NCBI GenBank assembly: GCA_964540695.1 | Contig: CAZINS010000006.1 | Location: 1-49,992 of the forward strand | Origin: DYGA01 sp964540695 | GTDB taxonomy: Bacteria > Patescibacteriota > Patescibacteriia > S139-126 | Direction of reading: 5' to 3' | DNA length: 49,992 nucleotides | Shown: one piece after another, positions 37,549-46,416 of the stretch | Position numbering within the stretch: position 1 is the first letter of the stretch | How the letters are laid out: every line of letters begins with the position of its first letter | Made by a program: the position numbers and the translations under genes | Notes under the pieces: generated by a model | The model's database searches: none | Seen by the model: the letters and a program-made list of their open reading frames with translations, nothing else | Told to the model about the DNA's origin: nothing

Positions 37549-38541
37549 ATGAAAAAATATTTTTTTAAGAGCTCTATAGTTGTAGCTTTTGCCTTATTTG
37601 TTATTTTGCCTGTGCACGCTGTTCACGCCAAAGTTCCTACCCCACAGATTTATAACGTTGTTCACTCCCCAGATAATGCCAATAGACCATGGGTAATAGG
37701 TTGGACACCAAATGAAGTAGAGGTAGAAGTATTTATGGATGAAGTTTCTCAAGGGTATGCCAAAGTAGTTAAAGATAATTCGGGTACAGCTAGCTTTGGT
37801 TGGTCGCCACAACAAGATTTATCCTTAGGTTGGCACGAATTTAGAGTTAGAGGAAAATATCACGATAACTTTTCTGAATTTGGTGGCATCATTGGTTACA
37901 AGGTTAGTCCACCGACACCAGCACCAACTTTGTTTACGCCAGAAGATTTTACTGATTACGTTTTAATTAAAGGTTTAATAAAAAATGATTCAGTAGTAAA
38001 TATTTACATTGATGGTTATTTAGCCGCTGATTTTGCAGTTCCTAACCACCCCTCTGGTACTACAAATTTTTGGTTTAAAGCCAAAGATTTATTAAACGGC
38101 GTGCATGAGGTTTATGCTGTCGCTTATGATGCTAGTGGTAAGCCTAGTAAAAAGAGTGAAATAATAAATTTTAAAACAGAACAACAAAAGATTACCAAAG
38201 GAGAAGATGAAAATTCGGAAAATATTTTAGACACACCAGTTAATCAAGTTATCGATGAACCAGCGGTGGGAGAGGTAACAATAGTTGATGGGCCGGCTGA
38301 TGTATTAGTGGAGGTGTCTACACCAGAAAATAATGAAATTATAACAACTGATGTGACGACAACTGAAGGTGAGATATCTAGTGTTAGCGAGGTTAATGAA
38401 GAATCAGTAATAGCTGAAGCGAGTCAAGATCGGGCGAACAAGAATCGATATATTGGCTTGTTATTATTGGGACTAGCAACGATATTGCTTTATGTTTGGT
38501 ACTGGCAAGAAAAGAAAAAGGTTAATAAAGAAAATAAATAA
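37549..38541 (+). CDS. secreted Ig-like surface protein with C-terminal membrane anchor
   Basis: A 330-residue exported protein. A signal peptide spans about 1-27, with cleavage after A-V-H-A near residue 27. Two Ig-like/beta-sandwich repeats follow (about 33-122 and 125-213; compare L-S-L-G-W-H-E-F-R-V-R with L-L-N-G-V-H-E-V-Y-A-V). Then comes an acidic, low-complexity stalk (E-D-E-N-S-E-N, T-D-V-T-T-T-E) and a membrane segment near 303-320 ending in a K-rich tail. The layout suggests a surface protein on a stalk, possibly for cell contact; the binding target is unknown. Confidence 0.7.
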   Translation: MKKYFFKSSIVVAFALFVILPVHAVHAKVPTPQIYNVVHSPDNANRPWVIGWTPNEVEVEVFMDEVSQGYAKVVKDNSGTASFGWSPQQDLSLGWHEFRVRGKYHDNFSEFGGIIGYKVSPPTPAPTLFTPEDFTDYVLIKGLIKNDSVVNIYIDGYLAADFAVPNHPSGTTNFWFKAKDLLNGVHEVYAVAYDASGKPSKKSEIINFKTEQQKITKGEDENSENILDTPVNQVIDEPAVGEVTIVDGPADVLVEVSTPENNEIITTDVTTTEGEISSVSEVNEESVIAEASQDRANKNRYIGLLLLGLATILLYVWYWQEKKKVNKENK

Positions 38542-38550
38542 TACCAAATA

Positions 38551-38578
38551 AACCGCTGAAAATCACAGCGGTTTTTTT
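38551..38578 (+). terminator. terminator after the Ig-like protein gene
   Basis: AACCGCTG/CAGCGGTT stem with a 7-base loop followed by seven Ts. Confidence 0.85.
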
Positions 38579-38606
38579 GACAAAACCACTATTTTTTTGC
38601 TATGTT
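38577..38606 (+). promoter_or_regulatory. promoter of rpmF-nusB cluster
   Basis: TTGACA, 18-bp spacer, TATGTT, starting at the T-run of the preceding terminator and ending 31 bp before rpmF. Confidence 0.5.
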
Positions 38607-38636
38607 ATTGAATAGTTTTAATTATTAAAAATATTT

Positions 38637-38843
38637 ATGAGTGTTCCAGCTAAAAGACTGTCACGAAGCAAAGGCCGTCGTAGACGATCCCAACAGGGAA
38701 AGTCGAATTTACATTTAGGCAAGTGTTCTAACTGTGGTAATCCAACACTACCTCATCGCGTATGTAAAAATTGCGGATTTTATAAAGGGAAAGAAATTGT
38801 TAAAATTTCTTTACCTAAAAAAACCACTAAAGCCAAAAGCTAA
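38637..38843 (+). CDS. rpmF: 50S ribosomal protein L32
   Basis: A 68-residue basic protein starting M-S-V-P-A-K-R-L-S-R-S-K-G-R-R-R-R-S, with an intact zinc ribbon (C30, C33, C43, C46; C-S-N-C and C-K-N-C). Length is normal to slightly long. It is nine bases before the NusB-Nudix gene, starting a translation/RNA-processing cluster. Confidence 0.95.
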   Translation: MSVPAKRLSRSKGRRRRSQQGKSNLHLGKCSNCGNPTLPHRVCKNCGFYKGKEIVKISLPKKTTKAKS

Positions 38844-38851
38844 ATTAAATT

Positions 38852-39730
38852 ATGTCTAATCGCCACTTAGCTCGTACCTTAGTTTTACAATCATTATTTG
38901 AATGGGATTTTCATGGTATGCCCAAAGAAGAAGTGGATAAAATATTAGAATATAATTTTAAGGAATTTGCCCCTGATTTTGACGATCAGGGTTTTGCAAA
39001 AAATTTATTACATGGCACAGTAGATAATTTAGTTAAAATTGATGAGTTGATTGTTCGTTATGCACCGGAATGGCCTTTGGATCAAATTACTGGTATAGAT
39101 CGAAATGTTTTACGTTTAGGTATTTATGAATTAAAATTTTCTCCAAACATTCCTCCCAAAGTAGCTATTAATGAGTCAATCGAGTTAGCTAAAAGTTTTG
39201 GCGGAGATTCTTCTGGTAAATTTATAAATGGTGTTTTAGGTTCTATTTATAAAGCCATGCAAGAAAAAGGTGAAAAACAAGGTATGGATCAACCGGTTTT
39301 AGGAGAGCGTCAATTTTCTGCTGGCGGTATTGTTTGGCATCGTTTTGATGACAATATTATTAAGGTAGCTTTGATATTAGACGGTCATGATAGATGGACT
39401 TTTTCCAAAGGCAGAATAAAACCCAACGAAGAAGCCATAGCAGCGGTTAAAAGAGAGATCGGTGAGGAGCTTGGTTTAAAAGATATTATTATTGGTCAAA
39501 AAATTGGTGAGTTAGAGTTGGTGGTACGAGAACCAAATATTCAACCTTATCCCAAGACAGTTTATATGTATTTAATTGAAGCTAAAGATGGTAGGTTACA
39601 ACCAGCACAAAATGTAGGTGAAATGAAAGATGCAAAATGGTATGATTATGATGAAGTTGATGGCGTTTTGGGTTATGACCAAGCTAGAGAATTATGGCAA
39701 AAAGCAAAAAAAATTATTATTAATACCTAG
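38852..39730 (+). CDS. nusB: NusB-Nudix fusion protein
   Basis: A 292-residue fusion. Residues 1-138 are NusB-like, an RNA-binding factor that acts in rRNA transcription antitermination (R-H-L-A-R-T-L-V-L-Q-S-L-F-E-W-D near 4-19, and I-N-E-S-I-E-L-A-K-S-F near 103-113). Residues about 150-292 are a Nudix hydrolase. Its box is complete, G-R-I-K-P-N-E-E-A-I-A-A-V-K-R-E-I-G-E-E and then L-G-L near 188-210. The frame is continuous with no stop or shift. Joining an RNA-binding factor to a diphosphate hydrolase suggests a nucleotide or RNA-cap linked role, but no activity is known for the fusion. Confidence 0.88.
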   Translation: MSNRHLARTLVLQSLFEWDFHGMPKEEVDKILEYNFKEFAPDFDDQGFAKNLLHGTVDNLVKIDELIVRYAPEWPLDQITGIDRNVLRLGIYELKFSPNIPPKVAINESIELAKSFGGDSSGKFINGVLGSIYKAMQEKGEKQGMDQPVLGERQFSAGGIVWHRFDDNIIKVALILDGHDRWTFSKGRIKPNEEAIAAVKREIGEELGLKDIIIGQKIGELELVVREPNIQPYPKTVYMYLIEAKDGRLQPAQNVGEMKDAKWYDYDEVDGVLGYDQARELWQKAKKIIINT

Positions 39731-39796
39731 CCTTTTGCTTGGTAAATGCGTCTCCTGTTGGTAGAAATATTTACCAATCAATCTGGCCAATAATTT

Positions 39797-40486
39797 ATGC
39801 GCGAACTCGATTCCTTAGAAGGAATAATTGGCACAAAATTTATTAATCAAGATTTGTTGCGACAGGCTTTAGTCCATCGTTCATATCTTAATGAACACAC
39901 CAAATTTCATTTGCCCCACAATGAACGTTTGGAGTTTTTGGGTGATGCTGTTTTAGAGTTGATAGTGACAGATTATTTATATCACCATTTCTCTAACCCC
40001 GAAGGTGAGCTAACTAATTGGCGCGCTAGTTTAGTTAATGCAACGCGTTGTGCTGAGGTAGCTAAAGAAATTGAATTAGAAAAATATTTATATTTATCTA
40101 AAGGTGAAGCTAAAGATAAAAGTGGTAAAGCGAGAAATTTTATTTTAGCCAATGCTATCGAAGCTATTATTGGAGCAATTTATTTGGATCGAGGGTATGA
40201 ACAAGCTGCAAAATTTGTTAATACTCATATGATTAGCAAATTAGAATATATTATAGCGAATGATTTATATATAGACCCTAAAACCCGTTTTCAAGAACAA
40301 ATTCAAGAAAAGAAAGGGGTGACACCACAATATAAAGTTTTAAAAGAAGACGGACCAGATCATAATAAATTATTTGAAATTGGTGTATTTGTCGAGGGTG
40401 AATTGATAGCCAAAGGTCAGGGCCATAGCAAACAAGAGGCACAAGTAGCCGCCGCCCAGCAAGCATTAGAAAAAAAGAATTGGTAA
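39797..40486 (+). CDS. rnc: ribonuclease III
   Basis: Double-strand RNA endonuclease that processes rRNA precursors. The 229-residue protein has the signature N-E-R-L-E-F-L-G-D-A-V-L near 42-53 with catalytic Asp50 and later E in A-N-A-I-E-A-I-I-G-A near 117-126. A dsRNA-binding domain follows (about 158-229, K-G-Q-G-H-S-K-Q-E-A-Q-V-A-A-A). It precedes DUF456 and smc, as in many bacteria (rnc-smc). Confidence 0.95.
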   Translation: MRELDSLEGIIGTKFINQDLLRQALVHRSYLNEHTKFHLPHNERLEFLGDAVLELIVTDYLYHHFSNPEGELTNWRASLVNATRCAEVAKEIELEKYLYLSKGEAKDKSGKARNFILANAIEAIIGAIYLDRGYEQAAKFVNTHMISKLEYIIANDLYIDPKTRFQEQIQEKKGVTPQYKVLKEDGPDHNKLFEIGVFVEGELIAKGQGHSKQEAQVAAAQQALEKKNW

Positions 40487-40489
40487 ATT

Positions 40490-40972
40490 ATGTATTTATT
40501 TATCACATTATCAGCATTAGTGGTCATGGTTGTTGGTTTAGTCGGAGTGGTGATGCCATTTATTCCCGGATTACCTTTAATGTATAGTAGTTATTTAATT
40601 TATGGTTTTTTAACTGAGTGGCACAAAGTTAGTTTAACTAGCATAGTAATTTTCGGCATTATTACCTTAGGCTCAATGTTACTTGATATTTCAGCTGGAG
40701 CAATTGGAGCAAAAAAATATGGCGCATCTAAATCAGGTTTTTGGGGAGCAATTTTAGGCGCTTTATTCGGTTCAGTTGTTTTTAATTTACCTGGATTATT
40801 TTTTGGTCCAATAATTGGTGCTTTTATTGGCGAATTAATTGACGGCAAACCACATCCTTTAGCGGCTAGAGCCACTTGGGGTACATTTTTAGGATTAATT
40901 GCCGGTAGTTTTGTAAAATTAATCATTGGCATATCGATGATTAGTATTTTTTTGTGGCAAATTTTAAGTTAG
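40490..40972 (+). CDS. DUF456 membrane protein
   Basis: A 160-residue polytopic protein with about four membrane segments and Gly-rich repeats (G-V-V-M-P-F-I-P-G-L-P-L near 20-31, A-I-L-G-A-L-F-G near 88-95, I-I-G-A-F-I-G-E near 107-114). This matches DUF456. Function is unknown; it is 4 bp after rnc and 13 bp before smc. Confidence 0.8.
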   Translation: MYLFITLSALVVMVVGLVGVVMPFIPGLPLMYSSYLIYGFLTEWHKVSLTSIVIFGIITLGSMLLDISAGAIGAKKYGASKSGFWGAILGALFGSVVFNLPGLFFGPIIGAFIGELIDGKPHPLAARATWGTFLGLIAGSFVKLIIGISMISIFLWQILS

Positions 40973-40984
40973 TTTAAATAATAA

Positions 40985-43651
40985 ATGTATTTAGAAAAAT
41001 TAAAAATTAATGGTTTTAAATCATTTGCGCAAGACATTGAGTTAAAGTTTGTGCGTGGTATTACAGCCATAGTTGGTCCTAACGGTAGTGGTAAATCAAA
41101 CATTGCTGATGCTGTTCGGTGGGTGTTGGGCGAGCAATCTATGAAATCTATTCGTGGTAAAAAATCAGCTGATGTTATTTTTGCAGGTTCAGATAAAAAA
41201 GCTAGATTAGGCATGGCGGAAGTATCTTTGTTTTTTAATAACGAAGACAATACCGCACCAATTGATTTTTCTGAGTTAGTTATTGCACGAAGATTCTATC
41301 GTTCTGGCGAGGGAGAATATTTAATTAATAATGCCAAAACTCGTTTAACTGATATTCAGTTACTAATGGCCAAAGCTAACGTTGGTCACCGTACTTATTC
41401 TGTCATAGGACAAGGACAAATTGATGCTGTTTTAATTGCCACTCCAACTGAGAGAAAAGATTTTTTTGATGAGGCTACGGGTGTTAAACAATATCAATTA
41501 AAACGCGATCAAGCTTTACACAAATTAGAGCGGGCTTATACCAATATGAAACAAGGTAAGTTAATGTTGGGAGAGATGGAACCACATTTAAAAATGTTGA
41601 CTAAACAGGTTAAACGTTTAGAACAAAAAGAATTAGTAGAAAAAGAATTATTAGTTAATCAAAATTATTTATACTATAAAAAATGGTACGAAAATGCATT
41701 GCAGCAGCAAGCATTAAAAGAAAATATAAAAAATTTAAATGACAAATTATTAAGTCAAGAAAAAATAGTAGAAAATTTAGTAGACCAACTTAAACAAGAG
41801 GGTTTAAGTTCTTCCCGTGAAGAAGAATATAATAAATTACAAAATGAGTATGAAAGATTACAAAATATCAAACAAGAATATCAAAGACAATTAGCGGTAT
41901 ATGAAGGTAAAAAAGATTTAGCAATTGCCCAAACCGACGGTCATGATGCCCTGTGGGCCAAAAGAAAAAAAGAAGAAATTAAAATAAAAATTGATTCTAA
42001 ACAAGAACAGTTATCAACTTGGCTTGATAAAGAAGAACAATTGAAAAAAATATTAGATACCAAAAGAAAAGAACAGGTTACTTTGGTTACTGAATTTAAA
42101 AAAATAGAAAATAAATTATTAACAGTTCAAGATAGTAATTCTGTAATTGCTAGTACTCAAGGACATTTGGAAAATATAATTAAACAAATTAGACAATACC
42201 GAGATACTTGGACAAAAAAATTAGATTTTTCTCTTAGTGAAGTAATTGAGGTCTTAAACGAATGGGAACAAACCTTACAGAGTTTTGTTAAAGAAATAAC
42301 TACCACTAAAGACGATCAAAAAAATAAACAAGTAATAAAAGATTTAAAGGATGCCTTACAGCAGATAATTTTTAGTCGTGATAATTTGGTCAATGAAGTA
42401 AATGAGTTGAGTTTGGAAGTAAAAGTTTATGAAACTAATATTAATAATATTCGTCAACGTTTAGATGAATTACAACTAGAATCGAAACAACTAGAACATA
42501 TGGTTGTTTCTGCAGGCAATCAAGCCGAATTATCTGCTGGAGAAAAAAGTGCTAAAGAGGAATTAGAAAAAGTAAATAAAAAAATAGAAATTATTAATAA
42601 TGATTTAAAACAGTTTAATAAGATTGAACAACAGAAAAAAGAGAAATTATTGGCGAAACAGTCGGAGCTACAACAAGCGCAACAACAAGCCCAAAGCCTA
42701 CAACAACAACTAGGCGAAATGTCAGCCCAACTAGCTAGATATGATGCTAAGGAGGAAGATTTAGCTATTGAAGTCCATCGTGAATTAGGTGATTATTTAG
42801 CTGCTTTAATTGATCAGTGGAAAATGAATCAACCGGTTTTATCAGAAGAGTTAACAATTGAAGAAATTATTACTCGGATAGAACAATTGAAAAAAAGAAG
42901 AGAAATGATTGGGGGTATTGAACCAGAAGCAGTGGCCGAGTATAAAACCGTCAAAGAAAAATATGATTTTTTAACAGCCCAAGTTGATGATTTAACCAGC
43001 GCCATGACTAAATTGAAAGACACTATAGTCGAATTGGATGAAATTATTAGTAAACAGTTTAGTCAAAATTTTAAAAAGATTGGTGAGTTATTTAATACTT
43101 ATTTTCGTATGCTTTTTAGTGGCGGTCGAGCCGAATTGGTATTATTAACAAACGAAGATGAAAAAAATATTGAAATTGAAGACGATGGTGAAGAAGATGT
43201 TATAGCTACAGAAGAAGTTAGTGCATTAGAAAAAGAGTTGTCGGAAGAAGAAGATGAATTAAAGAATTTTTATAAAAGTAAAAAGTTTATTCAAGGTATT
43301 GATATTAAAGCCACCCCCCCGGGTAAGAAAATGAAAGGCATTGCCATGCTATCTGGCGGGGAACGAGCTTTGACTTCCATTGCTTTAATTTGCGCGATGA
43401 TTGCCAATAACCCTTCGCCATTTGTAGTTTTAGATGAAGTTGATGCTGCTTTAGATGAAGCCAATTCTTTACGTTTTGCTGAGATTATTTCTGAACTATC
43501 TCAGCAGACTCAGTTTGTGGTTATTACTCATAACCGCGCCACCATGGAAAAAGCAGATATTTTATACGGCGTAACCATGGGTGCAGATGGTGTTTCTGAT
43601 TTATTGTCAGTTAAGTTTGAAGAAGCACAAGAATACGCAAATAGATACTAG
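40985..43651 (+). CDS. smc: SMC-like chromosome segregation ATPase, short, no recognisable hinge
   Basis: An 888-residue SMC, about 75 percent of the usual 1150-1200. The N-terminal head holds Walker A G-P-N-G-S-G-K-S-N (31-39) and the Q-loop region. The C-terminal head holds the signature L-S-G-G-E-R-A-L-T near 788-796 and Walker B F-V-V-L-D-E-V-D-A-A-L-D near 814-825, all intact. Between them lie two coiled-coil stretches. The middle (about 385-455) is helical, not the G-x-x-x-G-rich SMC hinge fold, and no CxxC hook is seen. An extra acidic stretch of about 45 residues stands before G-I-D-I-K-A-T-P-P-G-K-K. With parS sites in the same window it should take part in origin segregation. Confidence 0.9.
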   Translation: MYLEKLKINGFKSFAQDIELKFVRGITAIVGPNGSGKSNIADAVRWVLGEQSMKSIRGKKSADVIFAGSDKKARLGMAEVSLFFNNEDNTAPIDFSELVIARRFYRSGEGEYLINNAKTRLTDIQLLMAKANVGHRTYSVIGQGQIDAVLIATPTERKDFFDEATGVKQYQLKRDQALHKLERAYTNMKQGKLMLGEMEPHLKMLTKQVKRLEQKELVEKELLVNQNYLYYKKWYENALQQQALKENIKNLNDKLLSQEKIVENLVDQLKQEGLSSSREEEYNKLQNEYERLQNIKQEYQRQLAVYEGKKDLAIAQTDGHDALWAKRKKEEIKIKIDSKQEQLSTWLDKEEQLKKILDTKRKEQVTLVTEFKKIENKLLTVQDSNSVIASTQGHLENIIKQIRQYRDTWTKKLDFSLSEVIEVLNEWEQTLQSFVKEITTTKDDQKNKQVIKDLKDALQQIIFSRDNLVNEVNELSLEVKVYETNINNIRQRLDELQLESKQLEHMVVSAGNQAELSAGEKSAKEELEKVNKKIEIINNDLKQFNKIEQQKKEKLLAKQSELQQAQQQAQSLQQQLGEMSAQLARYDAKEEDLAIEVHRELGDYLAALIDQWKMNQPVLSEELTIEEIITRIEQLKKRREMIGGIEPEAVAEYKTVKEKYDFLTAQVDDLTSAMTKLKDTIVELDEIISKQFSQNFKKIGELFNTYFRMLFSGGRAELVLLTNEDEKNIEIEDDGEEDVIATEEVSALEKELSEEEDELKNFYKSKKFIQGIDIKATPPGKKMKGIAMLSGGERALTSIALICAMIANNPSPFVVLDEVDAALDEANSLRFAEIISELSQQTQFVVITHNRATMEKADILYGVTMGADGVSDLLSVKFEEAQEYANRY

Positions 43652-43668
43652 ATGAAATTTTCAATGAC

Positions 43669-43784
43669 TAATTATTAATAACTAATGAATTTTCAATTAT
43701 TTAATTTATTAATTAGTTAATTTAATTCATTGATTCCTGCCTGCCGGTAGGCAGGAGTAATTAGAAATTAGTTATTAGTAATTA
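43669..43784. repeat. long imperfect palindrome with REP-type core
   Basis: Arms TAATTATTAATAACTAAT (43669-43686) and ATTAGTTATTAGTAATTA (43767-43784) pair with one mismatch. They enclose the GC-rich core CCTGCCTGCCGGTAGGCAGG around 43736-43755, the same family as the palindrome at 2103-2125. It lies in the smc-rpsP gap and may be a mobile or dispersed repeat and a bidirectional terminator. Confidence 0.75.
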
Positions 43785-43885
43785 TTCTTAAGCAATACTT
43801 GACAGCTAAATTGAACTTCATTATACTATCTAACATTGACCGTCAAAACTGCTCTCAAATTTGACGATTAAAATTATCAAAATTT

Positions 43886-44266
43886 ATGTTAACCATTCGT
43901 TTATCAAGAGTAGGTAAGAAAAAACAACCAGAGTATCGTCTGGTAATTAGTGAAAAAACCAAAGATCCTTGGGGCGATGTTTTAGAGTATTTGGGACATT
44001 ATAATCCTTTAGCTAATCCCGCAGCTATAAATTTAAAAGTAGACCGGATAAAACATTGGTTGTCTAAAGGAGCCCAAGTTTCTGATACAGTGAAAAATAT
44101 TTTAATTGACCAAAAGATTTTAGAAAGTGAGAAAAAATTAAAACCCAGAGGCATTAAAAATAAAAAAGAAGAAGTAGTAAAACCAGAAGCGGCAGCTGAA
44201 ACTAAAGCGCCTGATACTAACACGACAAAACCAGAAGCACCAGTAGTCGAGGAAGAAAAAAAATAA
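43886..44266 (+). CDS. rpsP: 30S ribosomal protein S16, with C-terminal extension
   Basis: Residues 1-80 are S16 (M-L-T-I-R-L-S-R-V-G-K-K-K-Q-P-E-Y-R-L-V, then L-G-H-Y-N-P near 35-40). The remaining about 45 residues form an acidic/Ala/Pro tail (K-K-E-E-V-V-K-P-E-A-A-A-E-T-K) that most S16 proteins lack. In bacteria rpsP is normally followed by khpA, rimM and trmD. Here khpA and trmD follow only after a 3.3-kb minus-strand block, and no rimM was found. Confidence 0.94.
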   Translation: MLTIRLSRVGKKKQPEYRLVISEKTKDPWGDVLEYLGHYNPLANPAAINLKVDRIKHWLSKGAQVSDTVKNILIDQKILESEKKLKPRGIKNKKEEVVKPEAAAETKAPDTNTTKPEAPVVEEEKK

Positions 44267-44280
44267 TTTTACAAAATAAA

Positions 44281-44312
44281 AATACCGCTCAGGAAGAGCG
44301 GTATTTTTTTAT
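44281..44312. terminator. terminator after rpsP, shared with the convergent gene
   Basis: AATACCGCTC/GAGCGGTATT 10-bp stem with AGGAA loop, T-run after, and A-rich run before. The convergent glycosidase-like gene stops three bases beyond. Confidence 0.85.
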
Positions 44313-44314
44313 AA

Positions 44315-45487
44315 TTAAAATAATTTTATTTTTTTATAAATTGACTGCCAGGCCAAAAGATATGTACCAGCGTTCCATGATTGTTTTGCGATTCCCATCG
44401 GTTTGCCTGATACCCCGTGTAACCACTCATTAAATTGCCAGTTATTTATAGCGTTGCTATTGGCTAGTTTAGTCAGTTCTTTTAAAGCCATTTGTTTATT
44501 TATTTGACTAATTAGCATCACCCAAAACCCACCTATAAATGGCCAAACCCCACCGTTGTGATATTGATAAGGCGTGTTGATATTATTATGCTTTTCCATG
44601 TAAGGACGCCATAATTTATTTTTTTTATTAATAGGTTTAAGTACCGCTTTGGTTGGATAAGGAAAATTAGTTTTATTTTTTTGTAAATAATTTATAATTT
44701 GAATTTTTCTTTGTCGGTCACAAATATTCAATAAGCCGGCTAAAATATTACCCAGCACATCTATTTCTTGTCCGGCAAAAGAGTAATTAACAAAACTCAG
44801 ATAGCACGGATTATTTTTTTGTGATAGCAGATATTTTTTTAAAACTGACAACCTTTTATTTTTTAAAGATTCTTTTTTTGCTAGTTTAAGATTAGGTGAG
44901 AAAAGTAGATTAAAATATTTTTTGGTATTTGCTTGCTGGGGTAAGTTATAAAGTATTTTTACCCAATACCACAACGCATTGGTATACAAGACAAATCCCG
45001 ACCTAGGCATTAAATCAGCCCAATCGCTGGCTTCATTTTGTTGTAGCAGAAAAAACTGTTGGTGTTCTTGGGCAGACAACCAAGTCAAAGCTAAATTAAT
45101 TTGTTTTTTGTATTTTTTAACTAAACTTATTTCAGTATTATTTTCAATAAATTTAAGAGCAATCAACCACCAAAGTGTTGAATCAATACAACCAAAATAA
45201 TAAAAATCAACTTCTCTTTTTTCAGGTTTAATATAAAAAGCTATTTGTCCATTGGGGGCTTGATATTTAGCTAAAGTATCTAAGCTTTTTAAAGCGCTAG
45301 AAAGTAATACCTTTTTATTACTAAGGGCCATACCTAACGCACAAATGCTGGCATCTCTACCAAAAATACTTAAATAATTTCTGTTAAGAGCTGTTTTTGA
45401 ATTGGAACTTGCTAACAGACCATGGTTAGTGGAGTTTTTTATAAGTAAATCAATAGATTTTTGTAAACAAATTTCAATATTACTCAT
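44315..45487 (-). CDS. (alpha/alpha)6-barrel glycosidase-like protein (GH100/debranching-type)
   Basis: A 390-residue protein with motifs of (alpha/alpha)6 glycosidases: F-G-R-D-A-S-I near 42-48, C-I-D-S-T-L-W-W near 99-106, N-E-A-S-D-W-A-D near 151-158, Q-Y-H-N-G-G-V-W-P near 320-328 and W-N-A-G-T-Y near 375-380. The HNGG.WP motif and DSxLWW resemble neutral invertases (GH100) and GDE-type amylo-alpha-1,6-glucosidases. The aspartate pair may be catalytic. With the glucan cluster elsewhere, a role in debranching or using storage glucan is likely but unproven. The ROK kinase gene lies 4 bp upstream. Confidence 0.7.
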   Translation of the reverse strand: MSNIEICLQKSIDLLIKNSTNHGLLASSNSKTALNRNYLSIFGRDASICALGMALSNKKVLLSSALKSLDTLAKYQAPNGQIAFYIKPEKREVDFYYFGCIDSTLWWLIALKFIENNTEISLVKKYKKQINLALTWLSAQEHQQFFLLQQNEASDWADLMPRSGFVLYTNALWYWVKILYNLPQQANTKKYFNLLFSPNLKLAKKESLKNKRLSVLKKYLLSQKNNPCYLSFVNYSFAGQEIDVLGNILAGLLNICDRQRKIQIINYLQKNKTNFPYPTKAVLKPINKKNKLWRPYMEKHNNINTPYQYHNGGVWPFIGGFWVMLISQINKQMALKELTKLANSNAINNWQFNEWLHGVSGKPMGIAKQSWNAGTYLLAWQSIYKKIKLF

Positions 45488-45491
45488 TTTT

Positions 45492-46328
45492 TTAATTTGC
45501 TTTAGCTATTAAACCAGCGCCCATCAATCCCGCTTGATAATTTTTGGAAAATTTAATAATAGGAACTGGCAAAAAAGATTTCTGTTTAATTACCGTAAAC
45601 ATAGAATTTTTAAAAAATTTATTTGCCCGGGAAATATTTCCCCCAACAATAATTATTTCTGGGTCATAAGCATTGATTGCATTGACTATACCCAAACCAA
45701 CAAATTTACCGTAATCCTTCCAAACTTTTAAGGCAAGGCCATTTTTTAATTTAGCTAAGTTATAAAGTTCTTTGCCAGAAGTAATTTTAAGTTTATAATT
45801 TTTAGCTAATCTTAATAAAGCAGCGCTGCCAGCATATTGTTCCCAACAGCCTTTTTGGCCACAATTGCAACTGGGTCCAAGAAAATTTAAAGTTGTATGT
45901 CCGAGTTCTATAGCACTTTTTCGACCGTGATAAATTTTTTTATCAATAACCAAACCCGAACCCACACCGGTACCTAGAGTGATGCCAACAACAGTCTTGT
46001 ATTTTTTACCTTGCCCCAAAATTGCCTCATACAAAGTAAAAACATTGGCATCATTTTCTATAAACACTGGTAGTTGAAAAATTTTAGTAAGAGTAGTTTT
46101 TATTATTTCGGCTTTAAGAGAGATATTAATCGGTTGCGGCCAAGCTAAACAGATACCAGAGTATTGTGTTTTATCATTTAGTTGTTGTCTGGTTAAATCG
46201 ACAATGTTTTTTGCTATTTGATTTTTTTTGGTTGGCAGTTGGATAATTTTTTGTTGGATTTTGTTACCAACCAATAAAGCCATTTTGATATTTGTACCAC
46301 CAACATCAAAACAAATAAATTTTTTCAT
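45492..46328 (-). CDS. ROK-family sugar kinase (glucokinase-like)
   Basis: A 278-residue sugar kinase with the N-terminal phosphate motif F-D-V-G-G-T-N-I-K (7-15) and I-T-L-G-T-G-V-G-S-G near 112-121. A zinc-type C-N-C-G-Q-K-G-C-W-E-Q-Y lies near 151-162. This Cys cluster and the H near 138 are typical of ROK proteins; glucose is the likely substrate, but N-acyl-sugars are possible. Paired with the glycosidase-like gene it would phosphorylate sugar released from glucan. Confidence 0.88.
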   Translation of the reverse strand: MKKFICFDVGGTNIKMALLVGNKIQQKIIQLPTKKNQIAKNIVDLTRQQLNDKTQYSGICLAWPQPINISLKAEIIKTTLTKIFQLPVFIENDANVFTLYEAILGQGKKYKTVVGITLGTGVGSGLVIDKKIYHGRKSAIELGHTTLNFLGPSCNCGQKGCWEQYAGSAALLRLAKNYKLKITSGKELYNLAKLKNGLALKVWKDYGKFVGLGIVNAINAYDPEIIIVGGNISRANKFFKNSMFTVIKQKSFLPVPIIKFSKNYQAGLMGAGLIAKAN

Positions 46329-46416
46329 ATTTTAATTATAACAAAAACGACAACCACTGACGATTGTCTAAATTTAAAAAAACTAAATGGCGTTTCCTTG
46401 TCAGCAGGATGGTTTT

